Shown: piece by piece, positions 62,471 to 64,000 of the stretch | How positions within the stretch are numbered: position 1 is the stretch's first letter | Layout: every line of letters begins with the position of its first letter | DNA from: Pedobacter panaciterrae | GTDB taxonomy: Bacteria; Bacteroidota; Bacteroidia; Sphingobacteriales; Sphingobacteriaceae | Assembly: GCF_013204795.1 (NCBI RefSeq) | Contig: NZ_JABMKW010000020.1 | Coordinates: 310,001-374,000 of the forward strand | Length of the DNA: 64,000 bases | Direction of reading: 5' to 3' | Program-made: the position numbers and the translations under genes | The notes under the pieces: generated by a model | Told to the model about the DNA's origin: nothing | Seen by the model: the letters and a program-made list of their open reading frames with translations, nothing else | The model's database searches: none

Positions 62471-64000
62471 ATGGTGTCTATAACAGGTGAGAATTTTATT
62501 GGAAATATTCGTAGTGGCAATGGAACCGATAGCTTTCAGGCTTTCAATCCCACTGGGAATGTTTTAATATCAGAAAAGTTTACTTACGCAACAGAGAAAG
62601 AACTTGAACGGGCATTATCATTAGCACAGGATGCTTTTGTTAGCTATAAAAATATTTCAACAATTAAGCGTGCTGAGTTTTTAGAAGCAATTGCAGAAGA
62701 AATAATGGCGCTGGAAGAAACATTGATAGAAAGAGCTGTTACAGAATCAGGTTTGCCCATTGGACGAATAACAGGCGAAAGAGGCCGTACCTTTGGTCAG
62801 TTAAAAATGTTTGCCCAGTTACTACGTGACGGCTGGTATGTGGATGCAAGAATAGATACTGCACAACCTGAAAGAGTACCATTACCAAAATCTGACATCA
62901 GAAGAATGCTTATTCCAATTGGCCCTGTTGCAGTTTATGGTGCCAGTAATTTCCCATTGGCTTTCTCTACAGCAGGAGGCGATACTGCTTCGGCACTTGC
63001 TGCAGGCTGTCCTGTAATTGTTAAAACACATCCATCTCATCCTGGCACCAGCGAATTGATATCTTCTGCAATTATTCAGGCAGCTAAAAGAACAGGCATG
63101 CCTGAGGGTGTATTTTCAGCCTTAAACCTTACAAACGATCAGTCGGTAAGACTCGTACAGCACCCTGCTATAAAGGCAGTGGGTTTTACAGGATCAAGAA
63201 AAGTAGGCATGACTCTTTTTAATGCGGCTGCGAAAAGACCAGAACCCATTCCTGTATATGCAGAAATGAGTGCTATAAATCCGGTTATTTTGATGGAAGA
63301 AGCATTAAAAGTAAAAGGAGAAGCAATTGCTAAAGGATTGGCCGGCTCAGTAACTATGGGGGCAGGCCAATTTTGTACTAATCCTGGATTGGTATTACTA
63401 ATAGAAAGCGAAGCGAGTAAATATTTTCTAAATCACTTTGTGAAACATCTGGGAGCAACTGAACCTGCAACAATGTTGAACAAGAATATCTGCCAATCAT
63501 ACAGTAAAGGTATCGAAACGACTAAAACGGTTAACGGAGTTAATGTTTTGGCTGAGGGAACAAAATTAGCAAATGACGAGAGAAATGAGGCCAGATCAAT
63601 TGCTTTTACGGTTTCAGCAGATGATTTCCTTTCGAATAAACAGTTAAACGAGGAGGTTTTTGGTCCGGTAACACTTTTTGTATTGATAAAAGATACAGCC
63701 CAGCTTCATCTGGTTTTAAATCAATTGGAAGGGCAGCTTACGGCTACTGTTCATGCCGAACCTGAAGATAAAGGTAATTTGATTCCTGTAATTGATATAA
63801 TCACCCAAAAAGCGGGTCGTGTGATCTATAACGGTTTTCCTACAGGTGTAGAAGTTTGTCATTCAATGCAACATGGTGGACCATTCCCGTCAACCACCGA
63901 TGGAAGATCAACATCTGTGGGTACTGCAGCAATTTATCGTTTTTTAAGACCGGTGTCTTATCAGGATATTCCAGATGAATTACTTCCTGCAGCATTACAA
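62471..64000 (+). CDS. Alpha-ketoglutaric semialdehyde (2,5-dioxovalerate) dehydrogenase-type ALDH, partial
   Basis: From ATG 62471 the frame is open for 510 codons to the window edge, with no stop, so only the last few residues are probably missing. It is an aldehyde dehydrogenase of the NADP-linked KGSADH group, with catalytic Cys in A-G-Q-F-C-T-N-P and Glu in Y-A-E-M-S-A-I-N-P, and a G-F-T-G-S-R-K-V-G cofactor motif. It oxidises 2,5-dioxopentanoate to 2-oxoglutarate, the last step of non-phosphorylative pentose oxidation. It is the final visible gene of the operon, 25 bp after the FAH gene. Confidence 0.9.
   Translation, partial: MVSITGENFIGNIRSGNGTDSFQAFNPTGNVLISEKFTYATEKELERALSLAQDAFVSYKNISTIKRAEFLEAIAEEIMALEETLIERAVTESGLPIGRITGERGRTFGQLKMFAQLLRDGWYVDARIDTAQPERVPLPKSDIRRMLIPIGPVAVYGASNFPLAFSTAGGDTASALAAGCPVIVKTHPSHPGTSELISSAIIQAAKRTGMPEGVFSALNLTNDQSVRLVQHPAIKAVGFTGSRKVGMTLFNAAAKRPEPIPVYAEMSAINPVILMEEALKVKGEAIAKGLAGSVTMGAGQFCTNPGLVLLIESEASKYFLNHFVKHLGATEPATMLNKNICQSYSKGIETTKTVNGVNVLAEGTKLANDERNEARSIAFTVSADDFLSNKQLNEEVFGPVTLFVLIKDTAQLHLVLNQLEGQLTATVHAEPEDKGNLIPVIDIITQKAGRVIYNGFPTGVEVCHSMQHGGPFPSTTDGRSTSVGTAAIYRFLRPVSYQDIPDELLPAALQ

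Overview
The window looks like the chromosome of a low-GC Bacteroidota bacterium of the Sphingobacteriaceae, probably Pedobacter or a close relative. The signs are a SusC/SusD pair, outer-membrane receptors with carboxypeptidase-like N-terminal domains, a 7TMR-DISM hybrid kinase, DUF3078, YfhO and DUF4268 proteins, and promoter -7 boxes of the Bacteroidota type (TAnnTTTG). No rRNA, tRNA, IS element or CRISPR array was seen.

Layout. Bases 1-1110 are an accessory edge: the tail of an unknown gene with a C9 tract, an MNT antitoxin gene with a frameshifted HEPN toxin gene, and a 167-bp element with nested inverted repeats. Bases 1273-5618 hold an EmrB-type exporter, an Lrp-type regulator and a 7TMR-DISM hybrid kinase. 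Bases 5757-13750 form a six-gene operon with a lactonase, an IlvD/Edd aldonate dehydratase, an SDR, and GH99-, GH127- and GH78-like proteins. A TonB-dependent-receptor-like protein and a LytS/LytTR two-component system follow. Bases 18212-23994 hold ordinary transport and housekeeping genes. Bases 24022-28498 carry a sulfotransferase, CysQ, CysC, an exporter and a lipid kinase, which together suggest sulfated lipid or glycan synthesis. Next come surE, yfhO, small hypothetical genes, an AraC-regulated TolC/EmrA/EmrB efflux set and a DUF3078 protein.

The most interesting region is 38916-64000 (running off the end). A LacI-family regulator sits between a leftward SusC-SusD-lipoprotein operon and a rightward operon of at least thirteen genes. 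Both operons start from a mirrored copy of the same ~115-bp promoter module with two near-identical palindromic operators about 90 bp apart; a fifth, variant operator lies in front of lacI. The rightward operon encodes a GH172 (DUF2961) enzyme, a DUF6786-like lipoprotein, a FucI-type isomerase, a FucP-type symporter, an AraB-type ribulokinase, a Tat-exported GH116-like enzyme, a COG0523 GTPase, an aquaporin, a short FKBP with a cysteine tail, a DUF4091 protein, a UxaA-family dehydratase, an FAH-family protein and an alpha-ketoglutaric-semialdehyde-type aldehyde dehydrogenase.

Taken together, this reads best as a D-arabinan/D-arabinose utilization locus. GH172 would release D-arabinofuranose. 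FucI plus AraB would give D-ribulose and then D-ribulose 5-phosphate with no epimerase needed. UxaA, FAH and KGSADH would form a parallel non-phosphorylative branch from D-arabinonate to 2-oxoglutarate. The substrate is inferred from gene content and has not been demonstrated.
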